Below, one piece after another: positions 53,101-62,328 of a stretch of 64,000 nucleotides of DNA. The notes below the pieces were generated by a model, which was given only the letters and a program-made list of their open reading frames with translations, was not told where the DNA came from and made no database searches. The stretch is from contig NZ_CP042997.1 in assembly GCF_008087625.1 (NCBI RefSeq), positions 2,046,001 to 2,110,000 of the forward strand. The letters are read 5' to 3'. This DNA is from Aquisphaera giovannonii (lineage in GTDB: Bacteria; Planctomycetota; Planctomycetia; Isosphaerales; Isosphaeraceae). The stretch's first letter is position 1; the number at the start of each line of letters is the position of its first letter. Both the position numbers and the translations under genes were made by a program.

Positions 53101-55338
53101 CAGCTCGTGGCCAGGAACGATCGCCTGAAGCTCGAGGGCCCTTCGAAGATCATCATGACGACCGAGCCGGCCGCCGACGCCACCTACCGGATCGCGGCGG
53201 AGGGGGATCCGGAGTCCATCCCCCCCGGCCTGCCCGTGATCCGGCCGCGCGTCGAGCCCGAGCTCGGGCTCCTCGACGGCGCGGCGGGGTACCGCCTGGC
53301 CCCCTGGCGGACCGGCGGCGACGTCGCCCGCTTCTCCGTGTCCTCGGCGACGATCCGCTCCGCGGAGTCCGACGAGTCCATGGACCGGCCCTTCATCCGG
53401 ACCTCGCCGCTCCTGATCGAGGGCGTCTTCCGCGGCCAGCTCTTCACCAAGCGAACGGACGTGGAGCTGCACCCCGTCCCCGACGAGGTCTCGGTCAACC
53501 CCGCCCCGGTCGACCCCCGGGCCAGCCTGGCGGTCCGGGCCGACGGCGAGCTGCTCGCCCGCTTCGGCGCCGGCAGCGGGTCCATCGCCATCGTGCTCGA
53601 CATGTCCGGGAGCATGAGGGAGCCGACCCCCTCCGGGCGTTCGAAGCTGGCCGAGGCGAAGATCGCCCTCGGCCAGGTCCTGGAGATCATCCCCGCGGGG
53701 ACCACCGTCAGCCTCTGGACCTTCAGCCAGATCGGCGCCAAGGAAGCCGACCTGTTCGAGGACGACCCGAGGCACCTGGCCCCGGAGAAGACCATCCAGC
53801 GCCTCAGGGAGCCGGTGCGATGGGACCGGGCGGAGCTCCCCGGGCTGGTCGCCCGGCTGGAGGCGTACCGGCCGTTCTGCGACACCCCCCTCGTGGAGGC
53901 CATGTGGAGGGCGGCCGCGACCGACCTCGGGAAGGCCCAGGGGCTGAAGACGCTGCTCGTGCTCACCGACGGGAATGACACCGAATTCCAGAAGCATCGC
54001 GAGTTCAACCCCTTGAAGGACGGCAAGCCGACCTACAAGGACATCCCGGAGTTCATCCGCACCGCCTTCGACCCGACCGGCGTGCAGATCAATATGATCT
54101 ACTTCGACACCGCGAGCGACGGCGGCAAGCAGCTCGAGGAGGCCAGGAAGAACTTCGAGGAGCCCCTGAGGGGCCTCGACCGGCCCGGCACGTTCACGGC
54201 GGTGAAGGACGTGGATCAGCTGCTCGCGGGCCTGAAGAAGGGGATCCGCCAGGAGCTGGCCTGCCGCATCCGCGACGAGGCCGGCAAGCCGGTGTCCGAG
54301 GAGCTCCTGGGCGTCACGCGGGTCGGCGAGCCTGACCGGTGGTGGCCCGACGGGCTGGACGCCGGCCTCTACACCCTCAGCGTGCTCGCCGACCACACCT
54401 ACGAGCACCAGGTGGAGCTGAAGAAGGGCGAACGCCTGCTCGTCAGGCTCGTGGACGCCGGCGGGAAGATCGACTTCCGTCGCGACCTCTACAGCGGCGA
54501 CTTCGCCGACCGGGCCGCGGAGGATCGCTCGGAATGGCGGGCGAGCGGCCTGGCGACCGTCATCCCGGCCCAGCAGGCCGGGGACCGGATCCAGGTCCTG
54601 GCGTCCCTGGAGCAGACGGCGATGAGGGTGCCCGACCCGGATCCCATCCGTCAGGTCCACCCCAGGATGAGCTGGATGCGGCTCGCGGCGCAGGGCATCC
54701 CCAATCCCTCGGGCGCCTTCTCGACCCGGTGGCGCGACCTGGGCGAGTATCCCGCGCCGGCCTGGGTGGCCGACGTGCCGCGATGGCCGCGGGATCCCGC
54801 CGGCGCCGGGCCCGCGCAGCCCGTGCTCCGGATCTGGTGGCTGGCGCCCGGCCTGAAGGACCGGTCCCTCCCGGCGATCGCGCTGGACGGCGACCTGCCG
54901 CGCCGGCTCCGGCTCGCCGACGGCGAGGAGGTGGTGCTCGAGGGCCTGGGGATCGAAAGCCACAAGGTCGAGGTGAGCCCGGGCAGCCGCGTCGATAGGC
55001 GCTGCCTCGCGATCCGAATCGCGTACCCCAAGGATCAGCTCCACATCGTCGACCCCAGGAGCCTGCTCGCCGCGGGCATCGGCACCGAGGGCGCCGAGCT
55101 CCGGATCTTCTCCCGGGCCCGTCGCTCCACCGCGCTCCTCTGGCCGGTCAGCGAGACGAGCCTCGACGCGCTCAAGTCCGTCGGCCTGTACCCGGTGGAC
55201 GAGCTCCTCAAGCTGGCCGAGAAGCAGCAGACCGCCGCCGCGATCACGCTGCCGATCCCTCGGCGAGGGAACCTGCCGGAGCCCCCGCCGCCGCTGCGAG
55301 ACCCGCGCAGGCCCCTGGGGCCCCCGGCGCCGGGATGA
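50176..55338 (+). CDS. Giant membrane protein with caspase-like head and VWA domain
   Basis: 1,720 residues. A basic N-terminus and one membrane helix at about 51-73 are followed by a caspase-like domain: L-I-A-V-A-L-H-G-G-T-T-A-D-S-A-Y-L-L-P (His164) and N-L-W-V-L-S-G-C-D-V-D-Q-Q-C-W (Cys250), the order of the p20 catalytic dyad; W-x-S-E-G and F-F-H-Y-I-I-E-A-L follow as in bacterial metacaspases. A long helical region (about 350-900) is rich in Arg, Leu and Glu. A VWA domain occupies about 1136-1330 with the MIDAS D-M-S-G-S (D1142, S1144, S1146) and L-V-L-T-D-G-N-D-T. The rest to the end is mixed beta-rich. VWA domains bind metal and protein partners. Whether the caspase dyad is active is unknown. 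A same-strand partner gene follows. Confidence 0.82.
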   Translation: MADERARPSRPSWKRAGGDPRAVEPSSHAWSRRSVSSVARPDAPRTKTWKVAGVVAALAACIALILFLILVFRPPRPAAVVLVGADYAGNLAVPHNLLGWKGLQGLEAVSRTPPRFSLFPPPMLQLVRGGGTPLNLAEDWKALVDDLKVSAKGYRTLLIAVALHGGTTADSAYLLPGKATGREADRLDLLQVIRSMDELPQEQNKVLVLEGALVPADWRLGMLYNDFGRRLRDLEPEIRKVKNLWVLSGCDVDQQCWASEGMGRTAFFHYIIEALSGEAAGHGMRLNLQTLHDYVRRKVRNWAWNARGAIQEPVLLPRTADTAGSGGEPPRRPAAGVHLATAEAAPASETPPELDRTMLSERWRAFHELDGLLPHPSTYSPRRWREYRATLVRLEELARAGASAQQLAPLDERLGVLGARLRADRSFAKITESPQHNLVMGVVQGAVIDPRRGSEPEFSRLWSPPPGTDPSKVWDELRGKFPDGDAEPAQPLRCRVDDYLLQRAAADPQHDLATAVDRLRQQTRGTQYPQPVEAHFAAMLERSLRGERARPQAFWPRVRRALLVRRLAERVTLGIPEGRPGYAASERLAPWLRELVDRADDQRRLGEDQLLASDEAAWARADQSLAAAEQLYREASSRGELVRKAILARDLALSTLPDYARWMGRRRPEDLGKDDLAAVVLELWDQVHRLSDRLEAPGEESAASLEKLQKGLSTGLEALGRRFRQHAGGLAGDRRPEECEPTASAAAVPFADAAEDSLRGALWDRLDAIRKHDRKLSEGGDTPEPAAADADRVADSLRRRSRLQGRMAMATLGRDRFDAPAFKDAPPFDQVLKRIESAFEEGGQQAWWRSIAEAGDAIGLRWRGLGPEVEGLTKEEGPDADPARLLTRLSLAERLDRLIDGGEEPLPDSRPEAASLGRGLRIRGLLLWLAERAWRDHWFDEDPKAVSPYYRTVATRLVGDAARIAAKGPDLARIRQLVARNDRLKLEGPSKIIMTTEPAADATYRIAAEGDPESIPPGLPVIRPRVEPELGLLDGAAGYRLAPWRTGGDVARFSVSSATIRSAESDESMDRPFIRTSPLLIEGVFRGQLFTKRTDVELHPVPDEVSVNPAPVDPRASLAVRADGELLARFGAGSGSIAIVLDMSGSMREPTPSGRSKLAEAKIALGQVLEIIPAGTTVSLWTFSQIGAKEADLFEDDPRHLAPEKTIQRLREPVRWDRAELPGLVARLEAYRPFCDTPLVEAMWRAAATDLGKAQGLKTLLVLTDGNDTEFQKHREFNPLKDGKPTYKDIPEFIRTAFDPTGVQINMIYFDTASDGGKQLEEARKNFEEPLRGLDRPGTFTAVKDVDQLLAGLKKGIRQELACRIRDEAGKPVSEELLGVTRVGEPDRWWPDGLDAGLYTLSVLADHTYEHQVELKKGERLLVRLVDAGGKIDFRRDLYSGDFADRAAEDRSEWRASGLATVIPAQQAGDRIQVLASLEQTAMRVPDPDPIRQVHPRMSWMRLAAQGIPNPSGAFSTRWRDLGEYPAPAWVADVPRWPRDPAGAGPAQPVLRIWWLAPGLKDRSLPAIALDGDLPRRLRLADGEEVVLEGLGIESHKVEVSPGSRVDRRCLAIRIAYPKDQLHIVDPRSLLAAGIGTEGAELRIFSRARRSTALLWPVSETSLDALKSVGLYPVDELLKLAEKQQTAAAITLPIPRRGNLPEPPPPLRDPRRPLGPPAPG

Positions 55339-55437
55339 CCGGCCCTCGGCCCGAGCGTCCCCGCGGACGAGGCCCGACGAAGTGACCCGAGACGGAGCCC
55401 ATCGGATGAGGCGGACCGCCGCCGCAGGAGCGAGACG

Positions 55438-58400
55438 ATGACCAGGCCTTCCACCACGGGGCGCGGCCGATGGCGGGACGCGGGAGCCGCGACCCGCACG
55501 CGGCCGTCGGGGCCCACGAAAGCAGGCAAGGGGCTGCTGGCGGCCCTGGTCTCCGCGATCGTGCTCGCGACGGTCGGATTCCTCGGATTCCTCATCTACA
55601 TCTTCGTCTTCGGCCCGGAAAATCGGACGTCCCTCATCCCCTTCCTGGTCACCTCGTATCGGAGGGATCAGATCTCGCCGGTCCCGGGGGCCGCGGCCGA
55701 GCGGCGGGCGATGGCCGCGACGGGCCTCCAGCTTCGCCACGATCCCCTGGACGCCGACGGCGACCTCACCCTGGAGAACTTCGCCACCAAGCTGAACAAC
55801 CTCCGCGGCGAGAAGCCCGCGGTGCCGATCGTGGCCTACGTTTCCGCGTACGCGATGGTGGACGAAGCGGGCCGGGTCCAGATCCTCGCCAGCCGGTCCG
55901 ACCCGTTCTCGGCCGACTCCATGCTCCCGCTCGGCCAGGTGCTCAGGGCCCTTCGCGAGTGCCCCTCTCGCCAGAAGCTGCTGATCCTGGACATCATGAA
56001 GCCCACGAGCGACCCGCTGGACCTCGGCGGGACCCCCGACGGGGTCGCCGACGCGGTCCCCCTGGAGGTCGCCGCGGCCGCCGTGGGGAAGGAGCAGGGG
56101 GGCACCCCGCCGCTCGTGCTCGTCGCCTGCTCGCCCGGCGAGACGGGGCTCTGGTCGGAGCACCTCGGCCGGTCGGTATTCGGCCATTTCTTCGCCGGGG
56201 CGTTCGCGGACACGAAGGCGGACCTGGACGGGGGCGGCACCCTCTCCGCCTCCGAGCTCGAGAAGTACCTCGCGGAGAGGGTGAATGCCTACGCGCGCAA
56301 GACCCGAGGCGTCACCCAGCGCCCGTACCTGATCGGGGACGGCGACTTCTCGATCGGTGCGATCGTCCCGGCGGCGGCATCGGCCCCGGTCGCCTCCCGT
56401 GCGGCGGACAAGGACGCACCCGCCGAGGAGGCCGCGGGCGGCGACCCGGCGAAGTCCGCCGAGAAGGGAAAGCCCGCGGCGACGGCGGTCGCGAAGAAGG
56501 ACGAAGGCTCGGCGGCCGCCCCATCGGACGGCCTCGCCTACCCCGATTGGCTGAAGAAGGGCTGGGAGCTGAGGCGGGACTGGTGGGCCGACCCGACGAC
56601 CGGCAGGTTCGCCGGCGCGGCGTCCCCTCGGGCCTTCCGCAGGCTCGGGGCGATCCTCCTCCGCGCCGAGGCCCGGTGGCGATCCGGCGACGACCCGGCC
56701 GCCGTCGCGGCCGATCTCCAGGCGGGCGTGGCGCCCCTCGTCGAGGCGATGAACCACGACCGGGCCGTCGACGGCCCCTCGGCCATCCGCTCGGTCGGGC
56801 AGGCCGTGGCGGGCGGTTGGAAGCCGGACGCCGCGCTGGTCTCCAGGCTCCGCGTGCTCCTGGACGACCTCCGGAACTCGGACCAGCCCGCCGATGCGGA
56901 TGCCGCGGCCGCCCGCAAGAAGGCGGCGGGCGAGCTCGCCGCCGCGATCAAGGCCAGGCCGAGGCCGTCCCTGGAGCTGGCCGGGATCCTGATCGAGGCC
57001 ACGTCCGGCGTCCGCCTCATCCCCGACACGTTCCGGCTCCTCGACGGCCTGATCCGGGACAGCGGCGCGAAGGCGGACATCGTGGAGCTGAGGCTCTTCC
57101 AGGACCTCGCGGTGCGGGCCACGGCCCCTCCGGCCGAGTGGCCCGACGAGGCCGCCGAGGCCGCCAGGCTCGCCTGGGATTCGCTCTGCCTCGCCGAGCG
57201 GGCCGCCCACCATCCCTCGGCGTTCCCCTGGACCGCCGGCCTCCTCGACCACGCCGACCGCGCCCGCCACGAGGCCCGCGTGCTGCTCCTCGCCGACGTC
57301 CGGGGATTCGACTCCTGGCGGGGCGTGCAGGAGGCCTGGAGCAGGGCGGCGGAGGAGCTGAGGAAGGCGGACGACGCCCAGACGCTCATCGAGGAGGCGC
57401 GGACCGAGCTCGACCGGTCGCGGACGCTCCTGTCGGATGACCTCGCGTTCCTCCAGGCGTCGGGCCGGCCCGGGCTGGAGACGGCCTGGCACGAGGCGGC
57501 GAGGGCGTCGGCCGAGGTGGCCCACATCCTGGGGCCGGCGCGCGACGGCAAGGCCGACCCGGGCGACGGAGCCGGGCGTCCCCCGATCGAGACGCTGCTG
57601 AACGAGCTGGAGCCGGCGCTCCGCGCGCTCCGGGCCGGCGACGAGGCGCTGCTGCGGCCCTTCACCGACGAGGCGATCCGCGAGGCAATCGCCCGCACCG
57701 AGGCGGCGAGGCCCGACCCGAGGGCGGCGGCGGAGATCGACGCCCTGCTCGCCAGCCCCTTGCCGCCGCCCGACGCCAGGCCGCGGCTGATCGCCGCCTG
57801 CCGGGCGCTCGATGCCAGGCTCGCGGCGTCGGCCCAGGCCTCCATCCCGGACGCGGCGGAGGCCGCCGAGGCCGGCAGCGCCGCCCGGCTGGAGCAGGCT
57901 CGCCCGCTGGTCGTCCGCCGGGCCAGGCGGCTCCAGACGCTCCTCTCCCTGCTGGGCGAGGAGGCGCTCGCCAGCAACCTCTGCGCGGGCGTCGAGCTGG
58001 AGCCGGAGATCCGGTCGATGGCGGGCGGCTCGGCCTCGACCGCATCGACGCCGGGGGAGGTCATCGTCAAGCTCTGGGGCAGCCACGCCCGGATAGCCGC
58101 GGCGGCCTGGTGCCGGCTGAATGCCCTTCTGGAACGGTCGGAGCGGGGCGACGACGCCGCGGGCTGGATCGCCCCGCCGTTCCTGCCGGTCGTGACCGCG
58201 AACCCGCGGTACGCGGCCAGGCAGGCCGAGTCGCAGCGACACGGCCGCTGGCTCGCCGCGCGATACGTCCAGGAGGAGCGCGACCTCCACGAGCGCATGG
58301 CCCCCGCCCGATTCTACGAGGAGGCCGCGGCGGAATGCCAGGGCCACGAGGACGCGGCCGCGCCGGCGATCGAGCTCGGCCTCGCCTCCGCCGCGACCCC

Positions 58401-60477
58401 GACGCTGTCCTCGTCGGGCGGCTTGAGCGTCGGCGTCAGGATCGCTCTCATCGGCGGGCCGGGTGCCACCGCCCAGGCGAGGGTCGCCGTCCATACGCCC
58501 GGCGACGGCCGCCTGAAAGTCCAGATGGCCCAGGAGGAGCCGGTCGATTTGAGCTCGCTGAGCCCCGCGGTCGTCAACCTCGAGCTGCGATGGGACGAGG
58601 ACGGCGGGCCGGTCGACCGGGAGCCCCCGCCCGGATTCCTGTTCGAGGCCACCCTGGCCGACGGCCGGGCGTTCCACCTCAAGGTCCCCATTCGCATCGA
58701 GTCCGGCCGGATGCTCCCCTCGTTCGCCGTCGTCCCGAAGGACGGCGACGCCGTCGGGGTGCCGCTCGACCCGTTCCGCCTGAGGACGCTCCCCGGCCGG
58801 CAGCCGTTCCAGCTCTCGCTCCGGAACCCTTCGCCTCGGGCTCGCGAGGTGAAGGTGGAGCTCATGGCCGGCGACGCCGTCCTGGCGAGCACCGGCGAGA
58901 AGCCGATCCCGCTGCCCGGGAACTCGACGGTCCCGGTCAAGGCCCTCGCACCGGCCTCGGCCGGGATGACGCCCCCCAAGGAGAACGAGCCGCTCATCGA
59001 GGCTCCCGCCGCACTCCGCCTGCGGATGAGCGAGCCCGCCGCGGGCGGCGGCGGACTCGTCGTGGTGCAACCGATCCGCCCGGAGATCGCCAACCCGGCC
59101 GACTACGTCGGCGTCATGCTGGCCCAGTTCACGCCGGAGTTCCAGGGCCAGCCGAATCAACTCAAGCTGGTCTTCCGCGCCCTGCCGGGGATGACCGGCC
59201 CGCCCTGCCAGGTCGAGCTCGTCCTCCCCGCCGACCGGGCCCTGTTCCCCGCCCTCCTCAGCCCCGAGACGGCGGGCAAGCGTGCCGACCTGCTCAGGAA
59301 AGGCGACGACCTCACGCTCGTCGCCGAGGGCCTCCGGCTCGATCCCGGCGTGGCCCAGCAGAGGGGCAGCTTCCAGGTCAACCTCGACGGGGTGAAGAGG
59401 GCGCTCTGGTATCAGGCGCAGTTCAACAACGCCGGCGGCGTCGAACGCGCGGTCGTCGAGGCCGCCCCGCCGCGCGTCCGGTTCCGCACCGAGCGGACCG
59501 TGAAGCCGAACGAGTCCACCGACCTCCGGGTCTTCTACCAGGTGGACAAGGCGCCGGCGAACTCCCGGCTAACCTTCGCGCTGGGCCGTCCCGCCGCCGG
59601 GGGCTTCGCGGCCGACAAGGAGGCCGAGCCGCGGCCTCCCCGGCGCAGCCACGTCGGCCTCGCGGTCGGCGACGGCGGCGTGCTGCTCTTCGAGGCCGCG
59701 GTCGAGGACTGGGCCGACGCGTATCGCCTGAACATCCGAGGCAAGCGTCTGGCCGTCGCGCGGCTGCTCGACCCGGCCGGCCGGGAGCTCGACCGCTACG
59801 AGGAGGAGCTCGTCCTCGACGATCAGCCGCCGGCAATCAGGGAGATCGCGGTCCCCCCGGAGGTTGAGGACGGGGGCGCACCGTTCGACGCCCGGATCGT
59901 CGTGACGCCGCCCGTCTCGGGCGTCAGGGAGGTCGTGTACGTCGCGGGGCCGAAGGCGCTCGACGACGCGGAATTCGCGAAGGCCCACGCCGAGAAGAAG
60001 ACGGCGCAGGCCAGGCGCTCCGGGGGCGACCGCGAATGGATCGCCCCGGTATCAATCCCGAAGGACGCGACGGGCCGCCTCTTCATCACGGCGAGGGCGG
60101 AGAGCGGCGTCGGGCTGACGGGGCTCCGCGGCGACGTCGTCAAGATCCGCCCCCGCCCCGCCCCGGCCGACGACATGGCCGCCAAGAAGAAGGACCAGCC
60201 GCCCGCCCCGGGGGCCATCGAGGGGACGGTCATCGAGGCCGGGTTGCCGCAGCCGAACCTGCGGGTCCTCCTGATGAACGAGAAGGAGAAGGACCCGGCG
60301 AAGGCCGTGGTGAAGAACACAACGACCGACGACGACGGCAAGTTCAAGCTCACCGATATCGCGCCGGGCGAATACTACATCTACAGCATGAACGACGTCT
60401 CCAAGCGTTACTACTACAAGCCGGTCAGCGTACCGCCGGGCCAGACCGCGACGCTCAAGATGGAGCTCCTTCGCTAA
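55438..60477 (+). CDS. Giant membrane protein with degenerate caspase-like head and carboxypeptidase-regulatory-like tail
   Basis: 1,679 residues. Basic N-terminus and one membrane helix at about 33-58, as in the preceding protein. A caspase-like segment at about 100-300 keeps the order of the family: V-A-Y-V-S-A-Y-A-M-V-D-E replaces the S-G-H-G of the catalytic His, while L-V-L-V-A-C-S-P-G-E keeps a Cys at 231; D-L-D-G-G-G-T-L-S-A-S-E-L recalls the acidic loop of caspase-like proteins. The middle 900 residues are helical and Ala/Arg/Glu-rich, then beta-rich domains; residues about 1593-1679 form a carboxypeptidase-regulatory-like beta domain with D-D-D-G-K-F-K-L-T-D-I-A-P-G-E-Y. Probably a pseudo-protease paired with the previous gene (98-base gap). 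Confidence 0.78.
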   Translation: MTRPSTTGRGRWRDAGAATRTRPSGPTKAGKGLLAALVSAIVLATVGFLGFLIYIFVFGPENRTSLIPFLVTSYRRDQISPVPGAAAERRAMAATGLQLRHDPLDADGDLTLENFATKLNNLRGEKPAVPIVAYVSAYAMVDEAGRVQILASRSDPFSADSMLPLGQVLRALRECPSRQKLLILDIMKPTSDPLDLGGTPDGVADAVPLEVAAAAVGKEQGGTPPLVLVACSPGETGLWSEHLGRSVFGHFFAGAFADTKADLDGGGTLSASELEKYLAERVNAYARKTRGVTQRPYLIGDGDFSIGAIVPAAASAPVASRAADKDAPAEEAAGGDPAKSAEKGKPAATAVAKKDEGSAAAPSDGLAYPDWLKKGWELRRDWWADPTTGRFAGAASPRAFRRLGAILLRAEARWRSGDDPAAVAADLQAGVAPLVEAMNHDRAVDGPSAIRSVGQAVAGGWKPDAALVSRLRVLLDDLRNSDQPADADAAAARKKAAGELAAAIKARPRPSLELAGILIEATSGVRLIPDTFRLLDGLIRDSGAKADIVELRLFQDLAVRATAPPAEWPDEAAEAARLAWDSLCLAERAAHHPSAFPWTAGLLDHADRARHEARVLLLADVRGFDSWRGVQEAWSRAAEELRKADDAQTLIEEARTELDRSRTLLSDDLAFLQASGRPGLETAWHEAARASAEVAHILGPARDGKADPGDGAGRPPIETLLNELEPALRALRAGDEALLRPFTDEAIREAIARTEAARPDPRAAAEIDALLASPLPPPDARPRLIAACRALDARLAASAQASIPDAAEAAEAGSAARLEQARPLVVRRARRLQTLLSLLGEEALASNLCAGVELEPEIRSMAGGSASTASTPGEVIVKLWGSHARIAAAAWCRLNALLERSERGDDAAGWIAPPFLPVVTANPRYAARQAESQRHGRWLAARYVQEERDLHERMAPARFYEEAAAECQGHEDAAAPAIELGLASAATPTLSSSGGLSVGVRIALIGGPGATAQARVAVHTPGDGRLKVQMAQEEPVDLSSLSPAVVNLELRWDEDGGPVDREPPPGFLFEATLADGRAFHLKVPIRIESGRMLPSFAVVPKDGDAVGVPLDPFRLRTLPGRQPFQLSLRNPSPRAREVKVELMAGDAVLASTGEKPIPLPGNSTVPVKALAPASAGMTPPKENEPLIEAPAALRLRMSEPAAGGGGLVVVQPIRPEIANPADYVGVMLAQFTPEFQGQPNQLKLVFRALPGMTGPPCQVELVLPADRALFPALLSPETAGKRADLLRKGDDLTLVAEGLRLDPGVAQQRGSFQVNLDGVKRALWYQAQFNNAGGVERAVVEAAPPRVRFRTERTVKPNESTDLRVFYQVDKAPANSRLTFALGRPAAGGFAADKEAEPRPPRRSHVGLAVGDGGVLLFEAAVEDWADAYRLNIRGKRLAVARLLDPAGRELDRYEEELVLDDQPPAIREIAVPPEVEDGGAPFDARIVVTPPVSGVREVVYVAGPKALDDAEFAKAHAEKKTAQARRSGGDREWIAPVSIPKDATGRLFITARAESGVGLTGLRGDVVKIRPRPAPADDMAAKKKDQPPAPGAIEGTVIEAGLPQPNLRVLLMNEKEKDPAKAVVKNTTTDDDGKFKLTDIAPGEYYIYSMNDVSKRYYYKPVSVPPGQTATLKMELLR

Positions 60478-60731
60478 CGGCCGCGGCCGCAGAGGCCGGT
60501 CGTCCCCCCCCGTAGGAGGCGGCTGCCGGGCCGCGGCGCCGGAGTCGGCTCGCGTGTTCGGTGGTTGGATCCGACTCCTATCGGGGCCGGGCAGAGGGAC
60601 TTGCGGGCGCTGGAAGCACCGGTCGGGGTGCATGAGCGACCCGCGGGGCGTGGATGGTCCCCGCAGGATCATCGAGGCGAAGCGGGCCCCGGATCGTGCG
60701 CTCGCGCCGGCGTCGAGGGACTTCCGCGATC
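60478..60731. other. Short convergent gap
   Basis: About 250 bases between the caspase-like gene and tssM, which end facing each other. It holds an NotI-like GC palindrome (CGGCCGCGGCCG) but no T-run terminator or leftover TssM coding sequence. Confidence 0.45.
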
Positions 60732-62312
60732 CTAGCTTCCCCGGCCGGCGAACCGCATGACGAGGAGGCCGACGATCCCCAGGACGAGGACGCCCGCGAC
60801 GGCCATGAAGATCTTCCGGACGACGCCGGCGGTCCGCGCGAAGGTCGCGTCCTCGGCCATGGCCTGCTCGGTCCAGGAGACGAGGTCCTGCTCCTGGACC
60901 AGGCGGTTCAGGACGCCGGAGGCGAACGCACGCTCCGCGTCGTCCCCCTCGCCGGTGGCGGCGAAGTAGCAGCCGCCGAACATCAGCTTCTCGTCGGCGA
61001 CCGCGGGGATGCAGTCGCGCACCAGCCTGGCCAGCCGCTCCCGACGCTCGCGGATCTTGCCGAGGAACTGGAAGAGGGCCTGGTTGCCGCGGAGCACCTC
61101 CGCGATCTCGTCGATGCTCCGGTTCGATTCGACGCGGAAGAGGGAGTAGACCATCGTGCCGAAGAGGCTGTTGATCACCCATTCGACCGAGCCCTCCACC
61201 TTCGCCGGCACCTCCTCCTCGCGGACGTCCGGGACGAGCGGGAAGCGCTGTCCCATCCGGTTGTTGAGCTGGGAGGCGGGCAGGCGGCCCACCAGGTCGG
61301 CGAAGCCGGGCACGCGTTCCAGGTCGGCGATCAGGAACAGGATGGGGCAGCGCATCCGGAAGCTGGCGAAGCTCTCCTGCAGGTCCTGGCGGCAGGCCGC
61401 GGCGATTTCCTCCGGGCGCGAGCGGGGGTCGGCCGAGGAGATCGGCAGGACGACGAGCACGCCGTTCACCGGGCAGAACCCCAGCCGGTCGCGCCGGATC
61501 AGTCGGCAGAGGTGGCGGAGCCGGGCGAGGTACTTCTCGCGGTCGATGTTACGGACCGGCCGGCCGGCGGCCCGGCCCGCGTCGATCTCCTTGCGGGCGT
61601 CCTCCATGGCGCCCTCGAGGCCGCCGGTGGCCATCCCCACGCCCATGGTCTTGAACGGGTCCGGCTGTTCTTCCATCATCGTGGCGAGGACCGCCCCCCC
61701 GCCGCCGCTCTCCTGGCCGATGAACGAGGGATCCTGCTGGCCCAGCAGCGAGGCGCCGGGGCAGGTCACCCAGATGCTGTCGCGGTCCGCCGTCACGTGG
61801 AGCGGCTCCAGCTTGTCGGTCGGCACCTGCTTGACCCGGGCCTTGATGCCCGCCGCCTTGAAGAGGGCCTCCTCGGAGCCGGAGCTCCAGCCCAGGACGA
61901 GGTACAGCGGCGTGGCGTCGAGCCGGATCTCGGCGCGGGAGAGGGCCTCCATGGCCTGGGCCCACGCCCGGTCGATGTCCGGGAAGTCCGAGGCCTCCTC
62001 CTGGACCTCCATGCTGAGGATCCGGTAGAGCCACCATCCCAGCCAGAGCAGGACGTACAGGCTCAGGAAGAAGAGCGGCAGCCAGTTCCGGGCGAGGGCG
62101 GGGTACTGAGGGATCAGGTTCTGGAGCCCGACCGTCGGGAGCCGGTTGATCGCCCCCAGGAGGGCCAGGACGATCGCCAGCAGGACGATGCGGCCGGACC
62201 AGCGCGCGGCGGGGGCCGCCTTCTCCGCGGCCTCCTGCGAGGAGAACATCGGGAAGACGAGTCCCCAGAGCCAGCACGCCCATTCCCAGGGCTTGGCGAT
62301 GATCTTGATCAT
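60732..62312 (-). CDS. tssM: Short TssM/IcmF-like T6SS membrane protein
   Basis: 526 residues, less than half of a normal TssM (about 1,100). Two N-terminal membrane helices (about 41-58 and 78-98) bracket a short loop, then a cytoplasmic IcmF-type domain: a degenerate NTP site Y-L-V-L-G-W-S-S-G-S-E-E-A-L-F (no Walker A Lys), N-G-V-L-V-V-L-P-I, P-I-L-F-L-I-A-D-L-E-R-V-P-G-F (the family's K-C-D-L-L position here A-D-L-E) and a helical region to residue 490. The third membrane helix is at about 503-522 and the protein stops 4 residues later, so the large periplasmic domain that contacts TssJ is missing. It lies 16 bases after tssL. It would anchor the inner-membrane complex. Confidence 0.8.
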   Translation of the reverse strand: MIKIIAKPWEWACWLWGLVFPMFSSQEAAEKAAPAARWSGRIVLLAIVLALLGAINRLPTVGLQNLIPQYPALARNWLPLFFLSLYVLLWLGWWLYRILSMEVQEEASDFPDIDRAWAQAMEALSRAEIRLDATPLYLVLGWSSGSEEALFKAAGIKARVKQVPTDKLEPLHVTADRDSIWVTCPGASLLGQQDPSFIGQESGGGGAVLATMMEEQPDPFKTMGVGMATGGLEGAMEDARKEIDAGRAAGRPVRNIDREKYLARLRHLCRLIRRDRLGFCPVNGVLVVLPISSADPRSRPEEIAAACRQDLQESFASFRMRCPILFLIADLERVPGFADLVGRLPASQLNNRMGQRFPLVPDVREEEVPAKVEGSVEWVINSLFGTMVYSLFRVESNRSIDEIAEVLRGNQALFQFLGKIRERRERLARLVRDCIPAVADEKLMFGGCYFAATGEGDDAERAFASGVLNRLVQEQDLVSWTEQAMAEDATFARTAGVVRKIFMAVAGVLVLGIVGLLVMRFAGRGS

Positions 62313-62328
62313 GGTGCCCTCGGCGCCC

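Noticed and set aside
50035-59160. Antisense open frame of more than 3,000 codons opposite the two giant genes
   Set aside because: Both sense genes use the same reading frame and avoid the codons whose complements are stops, which is expected at about 70% GC. The antisense translation is low-complexity (Arg/Gly/Leu/Pro) with no motifs, and the sense genes have clear domains.
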